Shown: positions 6,772-14,599 of the stretch, one piece after another
How positions within the stretch are numbered: the first letter of the stretch is position 1
Layout of the letters: every line of letters begins with the position of its first letter
DNA from: Mycolicibacterium llatzerense
Lineage (GTDB): Bacteria > Actinomycetota > Actinomycetes > Mycobacteriales > Mycobacteriaceae
Length of the DNA: 54,775 nucleotides
Assembly: GCF_000878195.1 (NCBI RefSeq)
Contig: NZ_JXST01000041.1
Coordinates: 1 to 54,775 of the forward strand
Reading direction: 5' to 3'
The notes under the pieces: model-generated
Seen by the model: the letters and a program-made list of their open reading frames with translations, nothing else
The model's database searches: none
What the model was told of the DNA's origin: nothing
Translations under genes and position numbers: made by a program

Positions 6772-7797
6772 ATGACGTGGGTGCTGCACGTCGATCTCGA
6801 CCAGTTCCTGGCTTCCGTCGAACTGCGCCGGCACCCTGAGCTGGTCGGGCAGCCGGTCATCGTGGGTGGTAGCGGCGACCCCACCGAACCCCGCAAGGTC
6901 GTCACCTGCGCCTCCTACGAGGCAAGGGAATTCGGCGTCCACGCCGGGATGCCGCTGCGCACCGCGGCCCGCAAGTGTCCGGAGGCCGTGTTCCTGCCCT
7001 CCGACGCGCCCGCGTATGACGAAGCCTCCGAACAGGTGATGGGCCTGCTGCGCGACCTCGGACATCCGGTCGAGGTGTGGGGCTGGGACGAGGCGTATGT
7101 CGGTGCGTCCGTGGCTGATCCGTTCGAGCTCGCCGAGAAGATTCGCGCCGTGATCGCCGCCGAGACCGGGCTGTCGTGCAGCGTCGGGATCAGTGACAAC
7201 AAGCAGCGCGCCAAGGTCGCCACCGGATTCGGCAAGCCGGCCGGGGTTTTCGCCCTCTCGGCCGAGAACTGGATGACGGTGATGGGCGACCGTCCGGTCG
7301 ACGCGCTCTGGGGCGTCGGCCCCAAGACCGCGAAAAAGCTTGCCGAGCTCGACATCACCACCGTCGCAGAGCTGGCCCGTACCGATGCGGAGCTGCTCAC
7401 CTCGACCTTCGGCCCGACGACGGGACTGTGGATTCTGTTGCTGGCCAAGGGCGGTGGCGACAGCACCGTGACGGCCGAGCCGTGGGTGCCGCGCTCGCGC
7501 AGTCATGTGGTGACGTTCCCGCAGGACCTCACAGACACCGCCGAGATGGAAGCTGCTGTCATGGAACTGGCTCGGCGCACTCTGGATGAAATCGTCGAGC
7601 AGGGTCGGCAGGTAACCCGGGTCGCGGTGACCCTGCGCACCAAGACGTTCTTCACCCGCACCAAGATTCGCAAGTTGCCGGTCGCCGGTACCGATCTGGA
7701 TGCCATCACCCGGACCGCCATCGATCTGCTGCACGAATTCGAGCTGGACCGGCCGGTGCGGCTGCTCGGCGTCCGCCTGGAACTGGAGATGCCGTAG
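6772..7797 (+). CDS. dinB2: Y-family DNA polymerase IV, DinB2 type
   Basis: This 341-residue translesion polymerase keeps the catalytic acidic residues Asp8 (HVDLDQF) and Asp106-Glu107 (WDEAYVG). A helix-hairpin-helix (WGVGPKTAKKLAELDI) and a little-finger domain follow. The steric-gate position after DQF is Leu13 rather than Phe or Tyr, as in M. smegmatis DinB2, which is known to incorporate ribonucleotides as well as deoxyribonucleotides. There is no C-terminal beta-clamp motif that I can recognise. The ATG at 6772 is one base after the TetR stop, and an AAA ATPase starts three bases after the polymerase stop. It is the counterpart of Rv3056 (dinP). Confidence 0.93.
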   Translation: MTWVLHVDLDQFLASVELRRHPELVGQPVIVGGSGDPTEPRKVVTCASYEAREFGVHAGMPLRTAARKCPEAVFLPSDAPAYDEASEQVMGLLRDLGHPVEVWGWDEAYVGASVADPFELAEKIRAVIAAETGLSCSVGISDNKQRAKVATGFGKPAGVFALSAENWMTVMGDRPVDALWGVGPKTAKKLAELDITTVAELARTDAELLTSTFGPTTGLWILLLAKGGGDSTVTAEPWVPRSRSHVVTFPQDLTDTAEMEAAVMELARRTLDEIVEQGRQVTRVAVTLRTKTFFTRTKIRKLPVAGTDLDAITRTAIDLLHEFELDRPVRLLGVRLELEMP

Positions 7798-7799
7798 CA

Positions 7800-8960
7800 G
7801 TGCTCACCACCATCGCCATCCGGGGCTACCGGTCGCTGCGCGAGATCGTGCTACCCCTCTCGGAATTGACCGTGGTCACCGGAGCCAACGGCACGGGCAA
7901 ATCGTCGGTGTACCGGGCGCTGGGACTACTGGCCGACTGCGGTCGTGGTGAGGTCATCGGATCCCTGGCCCGCGAAGGCGGGTTGCAGTCGGTGCTGTGG
8001 GCCGGCCCGGAGAACACCAGTGGGGCCCGCCGGACCGGCGCCACCGAGGGCACCGGCCGGACCCGGCCCGTTTCACTCGAACTCGGCTTCGCGGCAACTG
8101 ATTTCGGTTACTTCATCGATCTCGGGCTGCCGCAGGACCCGGGCCACAACTCGATGTTCGGGCAGGACCCGGAGATCAAGCGGGAGACGGTGTTCGCGGG
8201 GCCGTCTCCCCGGCCGAGCAGTTCCTTGGTCCGCCGTACCCGGACCTACGCCGAAGTGGCCTCCGATTCGGGCCGCGGCTTCGACGAGCTGACCCGTGCC
8301 CTGCCCAGCTACCGTAGCGTCCTCGCCGAGTACGCGAACCCGGAGGCACTGCCCGAGCTGGCCGCGGTTCGGGATCGCTTGCGCGACTGGCGCTTCTACG
8401 ACGGTTTCCGGGTCGACCGGGACGCGCCGGCCCGCCGCCGCCAGGTCGGTACCCGGACCCCGGTGCTCAGCGACGACGGCAGCGACCTGGCCGCCGCCGT
8501 GCAAACCATCCTCGAGGCCGGGTTCGACGATCTGTCACGGGCGGTCGGGGACGCGTTCGACGGCGCCGAGATATCGGTGAGCTCCGACGACGGGCTGTTC
8601 GAACTGCAGCTGCACCAGCGCGGCATGCTCCGCCCGCTCCGGTCGGCAGAATTGTCCGACGGCACACTGCGATTCCTGCTCTGGGGCGCCGCCCTGCTGT
8701 CCCCCGAGCCACCTCAGCTCATGGTGCTCAACGAGCCGGAGACGTCACTGCACCCCGACCTGGTCGGCCCGCTCGCGGACATGATCGCCGCAGCCGCGCG
8801 CAAGACGCAGATCGTCGTGGTCACGCACTCGGCCAGGCTGCGCGAGCGGCTGGCCGGTTGCGACGCAAGCGAAGTCGAACTGGTCAAGCAGTGGGGCGAG
8901 AGCCACGTCGACGGCCAGACCATGATCAGCGCGCCCCCGTGGGACTGGGGAAAGCGCTGA
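7800..8960 (+). CDS. AAA-family ATPase (AAA_21/COG4637-like)
   Basis: This 386-residue ABC/SMC-type ATPase has Walker A GANGTGKS at 28-35. An insertion domain with a Ser/Pro/Arg-rich stretch near 135-150 follows. The signature LSDGT precedes the Walker B LMVLNEPETSLHPDL, in which the usual Asp is Asn, as is common in this family. A VVTHS switch histidine comes last. There is no Toprim nuclease domain, so it is not an OLD nuclease. The GTG start lies three bases after dinB2, so the two are surely co-expressed. M. tuberculosis has no gene at this position. A role with the polymerase in DNA repair is inference only. Confidence 0.85.
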   Translation: MLTTIAIRGYRSLREIVLPLSELTVVTGANGTGKSSVYRALGLLADCGRGEVIGSLAREGGLQSVLWAGPENTSGARRTGATEGTGRTRPVSLELGFAATDFGYFIDLGLPQDPGHNSMFGQDPEIKRETVFAGPSPRPSSSLVRRTRTYAEVASDSGRGFDELTRALPSYRSVLAEYANPEALPELAAVRDRLRDWRFYDGFRVDRDAPARRRQVGTRTPVLSDDGSDLAAAVQTILEAGFDDLSRAVGDAFDGAEISVSSDDGLFELQLHQRGMLRPLRSAELSDGTLRFLLWGAALLSPEPPQLMVLNEPETSLHPDLVGPLADMIAAAARKTQIVVVTHSARLRERLAGCDASEVELVKQWGESHVDGQTMISAPPWDWGKR

Positions 8961-8963
8961 CCC

Positions 8964-9836
8964 TCAGCGGTTTTGGGGCTCAGCCCGTTTGGGCCGCAGG
9001 GCCCGGGTGAACAACACGTTCACCTGACGCATCGACACGCTGTAAGGCCACCATGCCAGCCGCTTGAACAGATACAGCGCCCGGATGTCCGCCGACGTGT
9101 AGATCATGAACCGGTTCTTGGCCACCCCGGACAGCAGTTTGTCCGCAGCCTGCTCCGGCGACACCGCATGCCCGGCGAACCTGGCCACCCAGCGCTGCAC
9201 CTGCGGATCGTCGCGATCAACGCCCGCGATCTGAACCGTCTGCACCAGCGGCGTTTTCACTGCGCCGGGCACCACGACCGACACCCCGATGCGGTGCCGG
9301 GCCAGGTCGAAGCGCAGCACCTCGCTCACGCCACGCAGGCCGTACTTGCTGGCACTGTAGGCGGCATGCCAGGGCAACGCGACGATGCCCGCGGCCGACG
9401 ACACGTTGGCCAGGCGTCCGCCGCGGCCGGCGGCCACCATGGGCGGAACCATGGTCTCGATGACGTGGATGGGCCCCATCAAGTTGACGTCGACCATCGA
9501 GCGCCAGTGCTGATGGGTCAGGGTGCTGACGGTGCCCCAGGCCGAGATCCCGGCGATGTTGAGCACCACATCCATGGCCTCGTGCCGGCTGTGGATGTCG
9601 GCGGCAAAGGCCGCGACGGCGTCGTAGTCGGAGATGTCGAGCGCACGGCATTCGGCCACCTCACCGCCCAGCGCACGGGCATCGGCGGCGGTCTGTTCCA
9701 GACCCGAAGCGTCGCGGTCCGTCAGGAACAGGATCGCGCCCTGCTGAGCCAGTTTGAGCACGGTCGCCCGGCCGATCCCGCTGGCCGCCCCCGTCACGAA
9801 ACACCGCTTACCTGCGTAGCCGCTCCACCGCGTCAT
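8964..9836 (-). CDS. short-chain dehydrogenase/reductase (Rv3057c-like)
   Basis: This 290-residue classical SDR has the cofactor motif TGAASGIG at 15-22, an NIAG block, catalytic Ser in NVSSAAG and YSASK (Tyr and Lys). A long C-terminal extension contains hydrophobic and basic residues (ALYLFKRLAWWPYSVSM), typical of mycobacterial membrane-associated SDRs. The substrate is unknown. It lies 9 bp downstream of a TetR gene on the same strand and converges on the AAA ATPase gene with only three bases between stops. It is the counterpart of Rv3057c. Confidence 0.9.
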   Translation of the reverse strand: MTRWSGYAGKRCFVTGAASGIGRATVLKLAQQGAILFLTDRDASGLEQTAADARALGGEVAECRALDISDYDAVAAFAADIHSRHEAMDVVLNIAGISAWGTVSTLTHQHWRSMVDVNLMGPIHVIETMVPPMVAAGRGGRLANVSSAAGIVALPWHAAYSASKYGLRGVSEVLRFDLARHRIGVSVVVPGAVKTPLVQTVQIAGVDRDDPQVQRWVARFAGHAVSPEQAADKLLSGVAKNRFMIYTSADIRALYLFKRLAWWPYSVSMRQVNVLFTRALRPKRAEPQNR

Positions 9837-9845
9837 GGCCTGACC

Positions 9846-10478
9846 CTACACAGGCAGGTCTCCGCCACCCCATAACGCGCTGAGCCACATCCGCTCCACG
9901 ATCGCCAGGGCGCGCTGCGGGTCTCCGTCTCGACCGATGAAGGCACTGTCATGCGACAACGTCATCGCCGTGGTTGACGTCAAAGTGCGAACCAACGCCG
10001 GTAGGTCGTCAGAGATCGGCCGGGCGCCGGTGTCCTGTTCGACGAGCCCGACGATCTTGGCGATCACGCCGTCTTCGAAATCGGCCATCAAGTCGCGGAT
10101 TTCGGCGTCGGTGTTCTGCGCGATGGTGCACGCCGCCATGATCGGGTCATTGCTGGCGAACACCGCCGCCGCGCTGCCAACCATTCGCTTGGCGAAAGAC
10201 GCCGGCGTCTCGCCCGTCTCGCGTGGCGCGAAGTTGTGGGTGAGCGCGTCCAGTTCCTCCATGGCCTCGGACACGATCTTGGCCAGCACGGAGTACTTGG
10301 AGTCGAAGTAGAAGTAGAAGCCCGACCGCGCGACACCGGCCCGGGCGCTGATGGTGCTGACAGACAGGTCAGCGAACGGCTTCTCCTCCAGCAGTTCCCG
10401 AACCGCGGTGATGATGGCGTCGCGTTGCCTGTCGCCTCGGCTGCGGCCCCTGTCGACCGTCTCGACTTCAGCGCTCAT
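9846..10478 (-). CDS. TetR-family regulator (Rv3058c-like)
   Basis: This 210-residue TetR regulator has a helix-turn-helix at about 38-57 (ISARAGVARSGFYFYFDSKY). The chosen ATG at 10478 gives the common N-terminus rich in Arg/Asp (DRGRSRGDRQRD); a longer frame to 10544 would run through the operator. The gene is divergent from cyp136 and followed by the SDR gene, so it probably controls both. A near-perfect palindrome at 10516-10533 lies between the two divergent starts. Confidence 0.9.
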   Translation of the reverse strand: MSAEVETVDRGRSRGDRQRDAIITAVRELLEEKPFADLSVSTISARAGVARSGFYFYFDSKYSVLAKIVSEAMEELDALTHNFAPRETGETPASFAKRMVGSAAAVFASNDPIMAACTIAQNTDAEIRDLMADFEDGVIAKIVGLVEQDTGARPISDDLPALVRTLTSTTAMTLSHDSAFIGRDGDPQRALAIVERMWLSALWGGGDLPV

Positions 10479-10515
10479 GGCGCTCACGATGTCACCGCCG
10501 ACACACCAATTCAAA

Positions 10516-10533
10516 ACTTGACACGCGTCAAGT
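10516..10533. promoter_or_regulatory. palindromic operator between tetR and cyp136
   Basis: ACTTGAC-ACGC-GTCAAGT has perfect 7-base arms around a 4-base centre. It sits 37 bp upstream of the TetR start and 73 bp upstream of the cyp136 start. It is very probably the binding site of the adjacent TetR regulator. Confidence 0.75.
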
Positions 10534-10606
10534 ATGCCAGCCAAGATGACATCAGGTGGTGACTTTCACCACAAAACACGGCTCATGAGCGGACAGGAAA
10601 CCCTCG

Positions 10607-12088
10607 ATGGCAACTATCAGCACCCCGAACTACCTCATCGATCAGGCCATCCGGCGAATCAAGCCCACTCCGTCCAACCTGCCGGGCATGGGCCTCGTCG
10701 AGCAGCGACTGCGCGCCAAGAAGTGGGACGAGTTCGTGTTCGCCGAGCCGCCGGCGGGCAGCGGCCTCAAGGCGATCAAGGGCGACTCGGGACTGCCGGT
10801 CATCGGCCACCTGATCGAGGCGTTCCGCAGTGGCCCCGAGTTCGTGCTGGAGCAGTACCGCAAGCACGGTCCGTTGTACTTCGCCGACTCGCCTGCGATG
10901 TCCGCGGTCGCCGCGATGGGACCCGACGCCACTCAGGCGGTGTTCTCCAACCGCAACAAGGACTTCTCCCAGAAGGCCTGGGATCCGGTGATCGGGCCGT
11001 TCTTCGAGGGCGGCCTGATGCTGCTCGACTTCGACGAGCACATGTTCCACCGCCGGATCATGCAAGAGGCCTTCACCCGGTCCCGCTTGACCGGTTACGT
11101 GTCGCACATCGACTCCGTCGCCACCAAGGTGCTGGCCACCGACTGGGTGGCCAACGATCCCCGGTTCCTGTTCCACCCCTCGGTCAAGGAGCTGACGCTC
11201 GACATCGCCGCCGAGGTCTTCATGGGCATCCCGGCGGGCACCGACCACAAGCTCGTCACCACCGTCAACCACGCCTTCACCACCACGACCCGGGCCGGCA
11301 ACGCGATCGTCCGGACGCCCGTCCCGCCTCTCAAGTGGTGGCGCGGCATCCAGGCCCGCAAGACGCTGGAGGAGTACTTCTCGCGCTCGATCGCCGAGAA
11401 GCGCCGCAGCGAGAGCACCGACATGTTCAGCGTGCTGTGTCACGCCCAGGACGAGGACGGCGGCAGCTTCACCGACGACCAGATCGTCAGCCACATGATC
11501 TTCCTGATGATGGCCGCGCACGACACCTCGACGTCGACGATGACCACCATGGCCTACCACCTGGCGGCCAACCCGGAGTGGCAGGACAGGTTGCGCGAGG
11601 ATTCCGCGCGCATCGGGGACGGTCCGCTGGACATCGAGTCGCTGGAGAAGCTCGAGACCTACGACCTGGTGATCAACGAAGCGCTGCGCTTGCAGACGCC
11701 GCTGCCGTTCAACTTCCGGCGGGCAGTGCGCGACACCGAGCTGCTGGGCTACTACATCCCGGAGGGCACCGACGTCATCACCTGGCCGTCGCTCAACCAC
11801 ATGCTGCCCGAATTGTGGACGGCCCCCGAGAAGTTCGATCCGGACCGCTTCGCCGAGCCGCGCAACGAGCACAAGTCGCACCGCTACGCATTCGCCCCAT
11901 TCGGCGGCGGGGCGCACAAGTGCATCGGCATGGTCTTCGGCCAGCTGGAGATCAAGACGGTCATGCACCGGTTGCTGCGTCGCTACCGCCTGGAACTCCC
12001 GCACAAGGGCTACAAGCCGCGATACGACTACGGCGGCATGCCGGTACCGATCGACGGCATGCCGATCACGCTGCGCCCCATCGGCTGA
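10607..12088 (+). CDS. cyp136: cytochrome P450 CYP136
   Basis: This 493-residue P450 has the I-helix oxygen-activation motif AAHDTST, the ExxR motif in NEALRL and the heme-binding loop FAPFGGGAHKCIG with the Cys thiolate at about 439. Length and gene context (TetR and SDR divergent, ligB and cstA downstream) match Rv3059 of M. tuberculosis. The physiological substrate is not known; the fold places it near CYP51-like sterol enzymes. AGGAAA precedes the ATG. Expression is probably set by the TetR operator at 10516-10533. A short hairpin with a T-run follows the stop. Confidence 0.93.
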   Translation: MATISTPNYLIDQAIRRIKPTPSNLPGMGLVEQRLRAKKWDEFVFAEPPAGSGLKAIKGDSGLPVIGHLIEAFRSGPEFVLEQYRKHGPLYFADSPAMSAVAAMGPDATQAVFSNRNKDFSQKAWDPVIGPFFEGGLMLLDFDEHMFHRRIMQEAFTRSRLTGYVSHIDSVATKVLATDWVANDPRFLFHPSVKELTLDIAAEVFMGIPAGTDHKLVTTVNHAFTTTTRAGNAIVRTPVPPLKWWRGIQARKTLEEYFSRSIAEKRRSESTDMFSVLCHAQDEDGGSFTDDQIVSHMIFLMMAAHDTSTSTMTTMAYHLAANPEWQDRLREDSARIGDGPLDIESLEKLETYDLVINEALRLQTPLPFNFRRAVRDTELLGYYIPEGTDVITWPSLNHMLPELWTAPEKFDPDRFAEPRNEHKSHRYAFAPFGGGAHKCIGMVFGQLEIKTVMHRLLRRYRLELPHKGYKPRYDYGGMPVPIDGMPITLRPIG

Positions 12089-12093
12089 TCCCC

Positions 12094-12109
12094 CGCCGAA
12101 ACGGCGTTT
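12094..12109. terminator. short hairpin between convergent genes
   Basis: CGCCG-AAA-CGGCG followed by TTT lies six bases after the cyp136 stop and just before the stop of the convergent LeuA-like gene. Confidence 0.55.
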
Positions 12110-12114
12110 AGAAA

Positions 12115-12594
12115 CTAGGCGTGCAGCCGGTTGGCACACGCGATCATCGCCCGCAGCGCCGACTGGACCGGGTCGCGGGCCCAGCCCATGGCCCACTCCG
12201 CGCGCGCGCCGTCGGTGCCCTGGATGAAAGTCGCGATGCCGCCGCCGACGGCGGGCAGCTGATGGAACCTGATCATCTCGACGGCCATCCCGCGCTCGTG
12301 CAGCATGGCGGTCAGCGCGGCGACGGGCCCCGTCGCGGCCGCCGTCGAGGTAGCGATGCGGTCGCCGACGGCGATGCTGGCCCGGTACGTGCGAGCGGCG
12401 GTGACGCCGCGGCGACGGTCGTCGCCGGCGGTGCCCCAACTGCCAAGGCGGACCGGCCCACGTTGATGGCCGTAGTGGTCGATGAAGCTGTCGTGACACA
12501 TCGTTTCGGCGTGTTCGCGCAGGTCACGAGGCACGGGGCGGTCAAACAGATCCGCGAAACGCGAAGTGGTGGAGATAGCGGTGGAGGTGAACAT
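12115..12594 (-). CDS. stand-alone LeuA-type regulatory-domain protein
   Basis: This 159-residue protein resembles the C-terminal allosteric (leucine-binding, dimerisation) domain of 2-isopropylmalate synthase without the catalytic TIM barrel. The telling segments are TAAATGPVAALTAMLHERG, which fits the domain's GNGPxxA block, and AMGWARDPVQSALRAMIACANRL, which fits its final WGVG...ASLxAxxxAxNR helix. Residues 1-50 resemble the linker. It may bind Leu or modulate LeuA by forming mixed dimers, but that is inference. The upstream leader encodes a short Leu/Val peptide with competing RNA helices, as expected for a branched-chain-amino-acid gene. It could also be a decayed paralogue. Confidence 0.65.
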   Translation of the reverse strand: MFTSTAISTTSRFADLFDRPVPRDLREHAETMCHDSFIDHYGHQRGPVRLGSWGTAGDDRRRGVTAARTYRASIAVGDRIATSTAAATGPVAALTAMLHERGMAVEMIRFHQLPAVGGGIATFIQGTDGARAEWAMGWARDPVQSALRAMIACANRLHA

Positions 12595-12596
12595 GC

Positions 12597-12705
12597 GTCG
12601 GTCTTTTCTGCTCGAAAGAAGTGACCGACAGGTAGTAGCGTCCGACCCACAGCGAGGGGTCGGTCAGGATCAGACCCCGCTGTGGGTACTGGCTACTACG
12701 AGCAT
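12597..12705 (-). promoter_or_regulatory. leader-peptide attenuator RNA
   Basis: Minus-strand RNA can fold a three-part hairpin from paired arms 12699-12692/12639-12632 (8 bp), 12687-12679/12653-12645 (9 bp) and 12678-12673/12661-12656 (6 bp). Its 5' arm is inside the leader peptide. GTCGGTC at 12629-12623 can pair either with GACCGAC at 12665-12659, which breaks the big hairpin, or with GACCGAC at 12603-12597, right next to the ATG at 12594. The downstream pairing would mask the start. A ribosome stalled on the leader would favour the open form. This is inferred from sequence alone. Confidence 0.7.
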
Positions 12706-12714
12706 GTGAAGCAT
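12670..12714 (-). CDS. 14-residue leader peptide MLHMLVVASTHSGV
   Basis: This short frame has two in-phase ATG codons (12714 and 12705) and reads Leu, Met, Leu, Val, Val near its start. Both Val codons are GTA, a rare codon in such GC-rich DNA. It overlaps the 5' arm of the attenuator hairpin. A TAACCT -10-like element eight bases upstream suggests leaderless translation from 12714. Confidence 0.6.
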   Translation of the reverse strand: MLHMLVVASTHSGV

Positions 12715-12722
12715 GGTCGCCG

Positions 12723-12728
12723 AGGTTA
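12723..12728 (-). promoter_or_regulatory. -10 element for leader peptide
   Basis: Minus-strand TAACCT (TANNNT) ends eight bases before the first ATG of the leader peptide. No -35 is evident, as is common in mycobacteria. Confidence 0.4.
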
Positions 12729-12748
12729 GTCCGCGACCGCGCCTCGGG

Positions 12749-13555
12749 TCAAGGCGATTTCACGGCCTTGTTGAGCAGCCACAGGAACGGCCGGTGGCTG
12801 GCGTGCCCGTCCCGGTGCAGCGGCATGCTGTCCCGCGCCGCGGAATACCAGGCGGCGCGGCCGACACCGGTGAAGTCCAGTTGCCGACCGCATCGGCCGG
12901 CGAGCGCGTGCAGCAGCAGCATCCCGGTGCGCCCGTTGCCTTCCCGGAACGGGTGAATCTGGTTGTACCGGGCGTATATCCGGGATAGTTCCCAGGCCAG
13001 CCTCGGGTCGTCGAAGCCGGCACCGATATCTGCCAATGCTGTTGCGGCGAGCCGGATTTCGTCCAGTCGGGCCGCGATGTCAACCTGCCAGGTGAACGCC
13101 GAGTCGCCGCGGCGAAGGTCGACGGTGCGCAGCTCCCCCGCCCAGGGATACACGTCACCGAAGAGCTCGCGGTGCAGAGCGCTGATATCGATGCTCGGCT
13201 CGGACCGCCGGCCATGCCACAGCACCATTCGGCCCGCCGTCACCTGAAATTCCACCGCCGCCAGGTCAGGTCCGCTTTGAATACCAAAGTTGTTGCGCAG
13301 CACCGATGTTCCGGGTATCAGGTACGGTGCCCGGCGCCAGCGGAACCGGCGCCGCACCGGCGCCGGCGGATACTGCTCGCGACACCGCGTCAGGTAGTCG
13401 CCGAAATCCATGGCGCCGGAAGCCAGTGCACCCAAGTCGACGATGTGGGCGGGCTCGGGTTCCCAGCCTTCGATGCGCTGGGCGGCGAGTGTCTGCTGCA
13501 CCGCTCGGTGTGCCGCGAGCGCGGTCGCGGCGGCCTCGGTGAACTCTGCCGCCAT
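12749..13555 (-). CDS. Fic/DOC-family protein
   Basis: This 268-residue protein has the Fic core motif HPFREGNGRTG at about 201-211 with the catalytic His201. Fic enzymes transfer AMP or other phosphate-containing groups from nucleotides to target hydroxyls. The usual final Arg of the motif (GNGRxxR), which holds the ATP gamma-phosphate, is Met here, so activity may be altered. I see no canonical inhibitory (S/T)xxxE(G/N) helix in this protein. The ATG at 13555 shares its A with the TGA stop of the upstream nucleotidyltransferase gene (TGATG), so the two are coupled. Confidence 0.85.
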   Translation of the reverse strand: MAAEFTEAAATALAAHRAVQQTLAAQRIEGWEPEPAHIVDLGALASGAMDFGDYLTRCREQYPPAPVRRRFRWRRAPYLIPGTSVLRNNFGIQSGPDLAAVEFQVTAGRMVLWHGRRSEPSIDISALHRELFGDVYPWAGELRTVDLRRGDSAFTWQVDIAARLDEIRLAATALADIGAGFDDPRLAWELSRIYARYNQIHPFREGNGRTGMLLLHALAGRCGRQLDFTGVGRAAWYSAARDSMPLHRDGHASHRPFLWLLNKAVKSP

Positions 13556-14538
13556 CACCGGAACGCCGACGTCGATGCGAGAAAAGTCAGCTTGCGGCTG
13601 ATGCCGGCCACCTCTCGGGCCACACTGCGCAGCATGGCTCGCTCCTGCGGCGGCAGCTCCGAGAGCACCACCTGGTCGCCACCGGCCCTCGACGTCCACC
13701 GAAATCTCACCAACGCGGTGAAACACTCGTGAAGGCTCGAAACATCGTCGGCATCAAGCACATTCGCGGCTCCGGCGGCGTCGAGCCGGCTGGGTGTCGA
13801 CAGCGCGGTGGAACCGGCCGACACCGCCGCCCACCGCGCGATCTTCACCAGCGGATCGATCGCGGCCAGTTTGAGGTCGACGGCGTCGGACTGGTTGGCC
13901 AACATGCGCAGCCGGGAGGGGAACGTGGCCCGAAACGTGGTGGCGTCCTGCAGCAGGTACTGACGGACCGGGTAGTTGTAGACGGCGGCGCGCACCACCT
14001 GAGCGCGCAGCAAGTCCTCGGTCACCGTCGCGTCGGCCAGGTGGACGGCACGGGAGTCGGCCAGCACGCCGGTCATCACCACGCCGCGGTCCTGCCGCGG
14101 ATCGGCTGCCCAGTGCGCGATGCCGTCAGACCACGCGCTCGCCGATCGGCAGAACCGCGGCCGGCTGGCCAGCACCCCGTTGGCGTCGGCTCGCACACCA
14201 CACCGCTCCAGGACGGCATGCACTGCAGCGGCCGCTTCCAGTGCCTCGTCCCGCCCGGCGTCGTCCGCCAGCACGACCAGGGTCTCGACGTCGGATCCCG
14301 CCACCGCCTCGCCCCGCGCGACACTGCCGGAGACGAACCACGACCATGGCACGCCGACGGGCGTCAGCCGAACAGCCGCCGCGACGCCGGATCGGAGCAC
14401 CTGAGACCAGGCTGCCGCGACCTCAACGGCCGGAGCCGACGCGCGTGCGGCGGCCCGCACGGCCTGCAGGCCGTGCTCGATTCCCGAGCGCAGCGCGGCG
14501 TCGTCGCCCGCCTCATCGATCGCGCCGATCGCGTCCAT
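13555..14538 (-). CDS. DUF294-type nucleotidyltransferase
   Basis: This 327-residue protein belongs to the GlnD-like DUF294 nucleotidyltransferase group. The nucleotidyltransferase loop WFVSGSVARGEAVAGSDVE carries the GS..RGE and SDxE acidic residues. It is followed by the family block NGVLASRPRF..S...W, and the C-terminal DUF294_C domain has VDLKLAAIDPLVKIARWAA. Most relatives carry CBS or cyclic-nucleotide domains in front; this one does not. It is encoded immediately before and coupled to a Fic protein, making a pair of predicted nucleotidyl-transferring enzymes. It may modify, oppose or supply the Fic protein; the function is unknown. Confidence 0.8.
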   Translation of the reverse strand: MDAIGAIDEAGDDAALRSGIEHGLQAVRAAARASAPAVEVAAAWSQVLRSGVAAAVRLTPVGVPWSWFVSGSVARGEAVAGSDVETLVVLADDAGRDEALEAAAAVHAVLERCGVRADANGVLASRPRFCRSASAWSDGIAHWAADPRQDRGVVMTGVLADSRAVHLADATVTEDLLRAQVVRAAVYNYPVRQYLLQDATTFRATFPSRLRMLANQSDAVDLKLAAIDPLVKIARWAAVSAGSTALSTPSRLDAAGAANVLDADDVSSLHECFTALVRFRWTSRAGGDQVVLSELPPQERAMLRSVAREVAGISRKLTFLASTSAFR

Positions 14539-14599
14539 GACGCTATTTCTATCGGAGGACAGTTATTCCTGCTCGCCCAGTTGGATATTGTTTGCCGCG

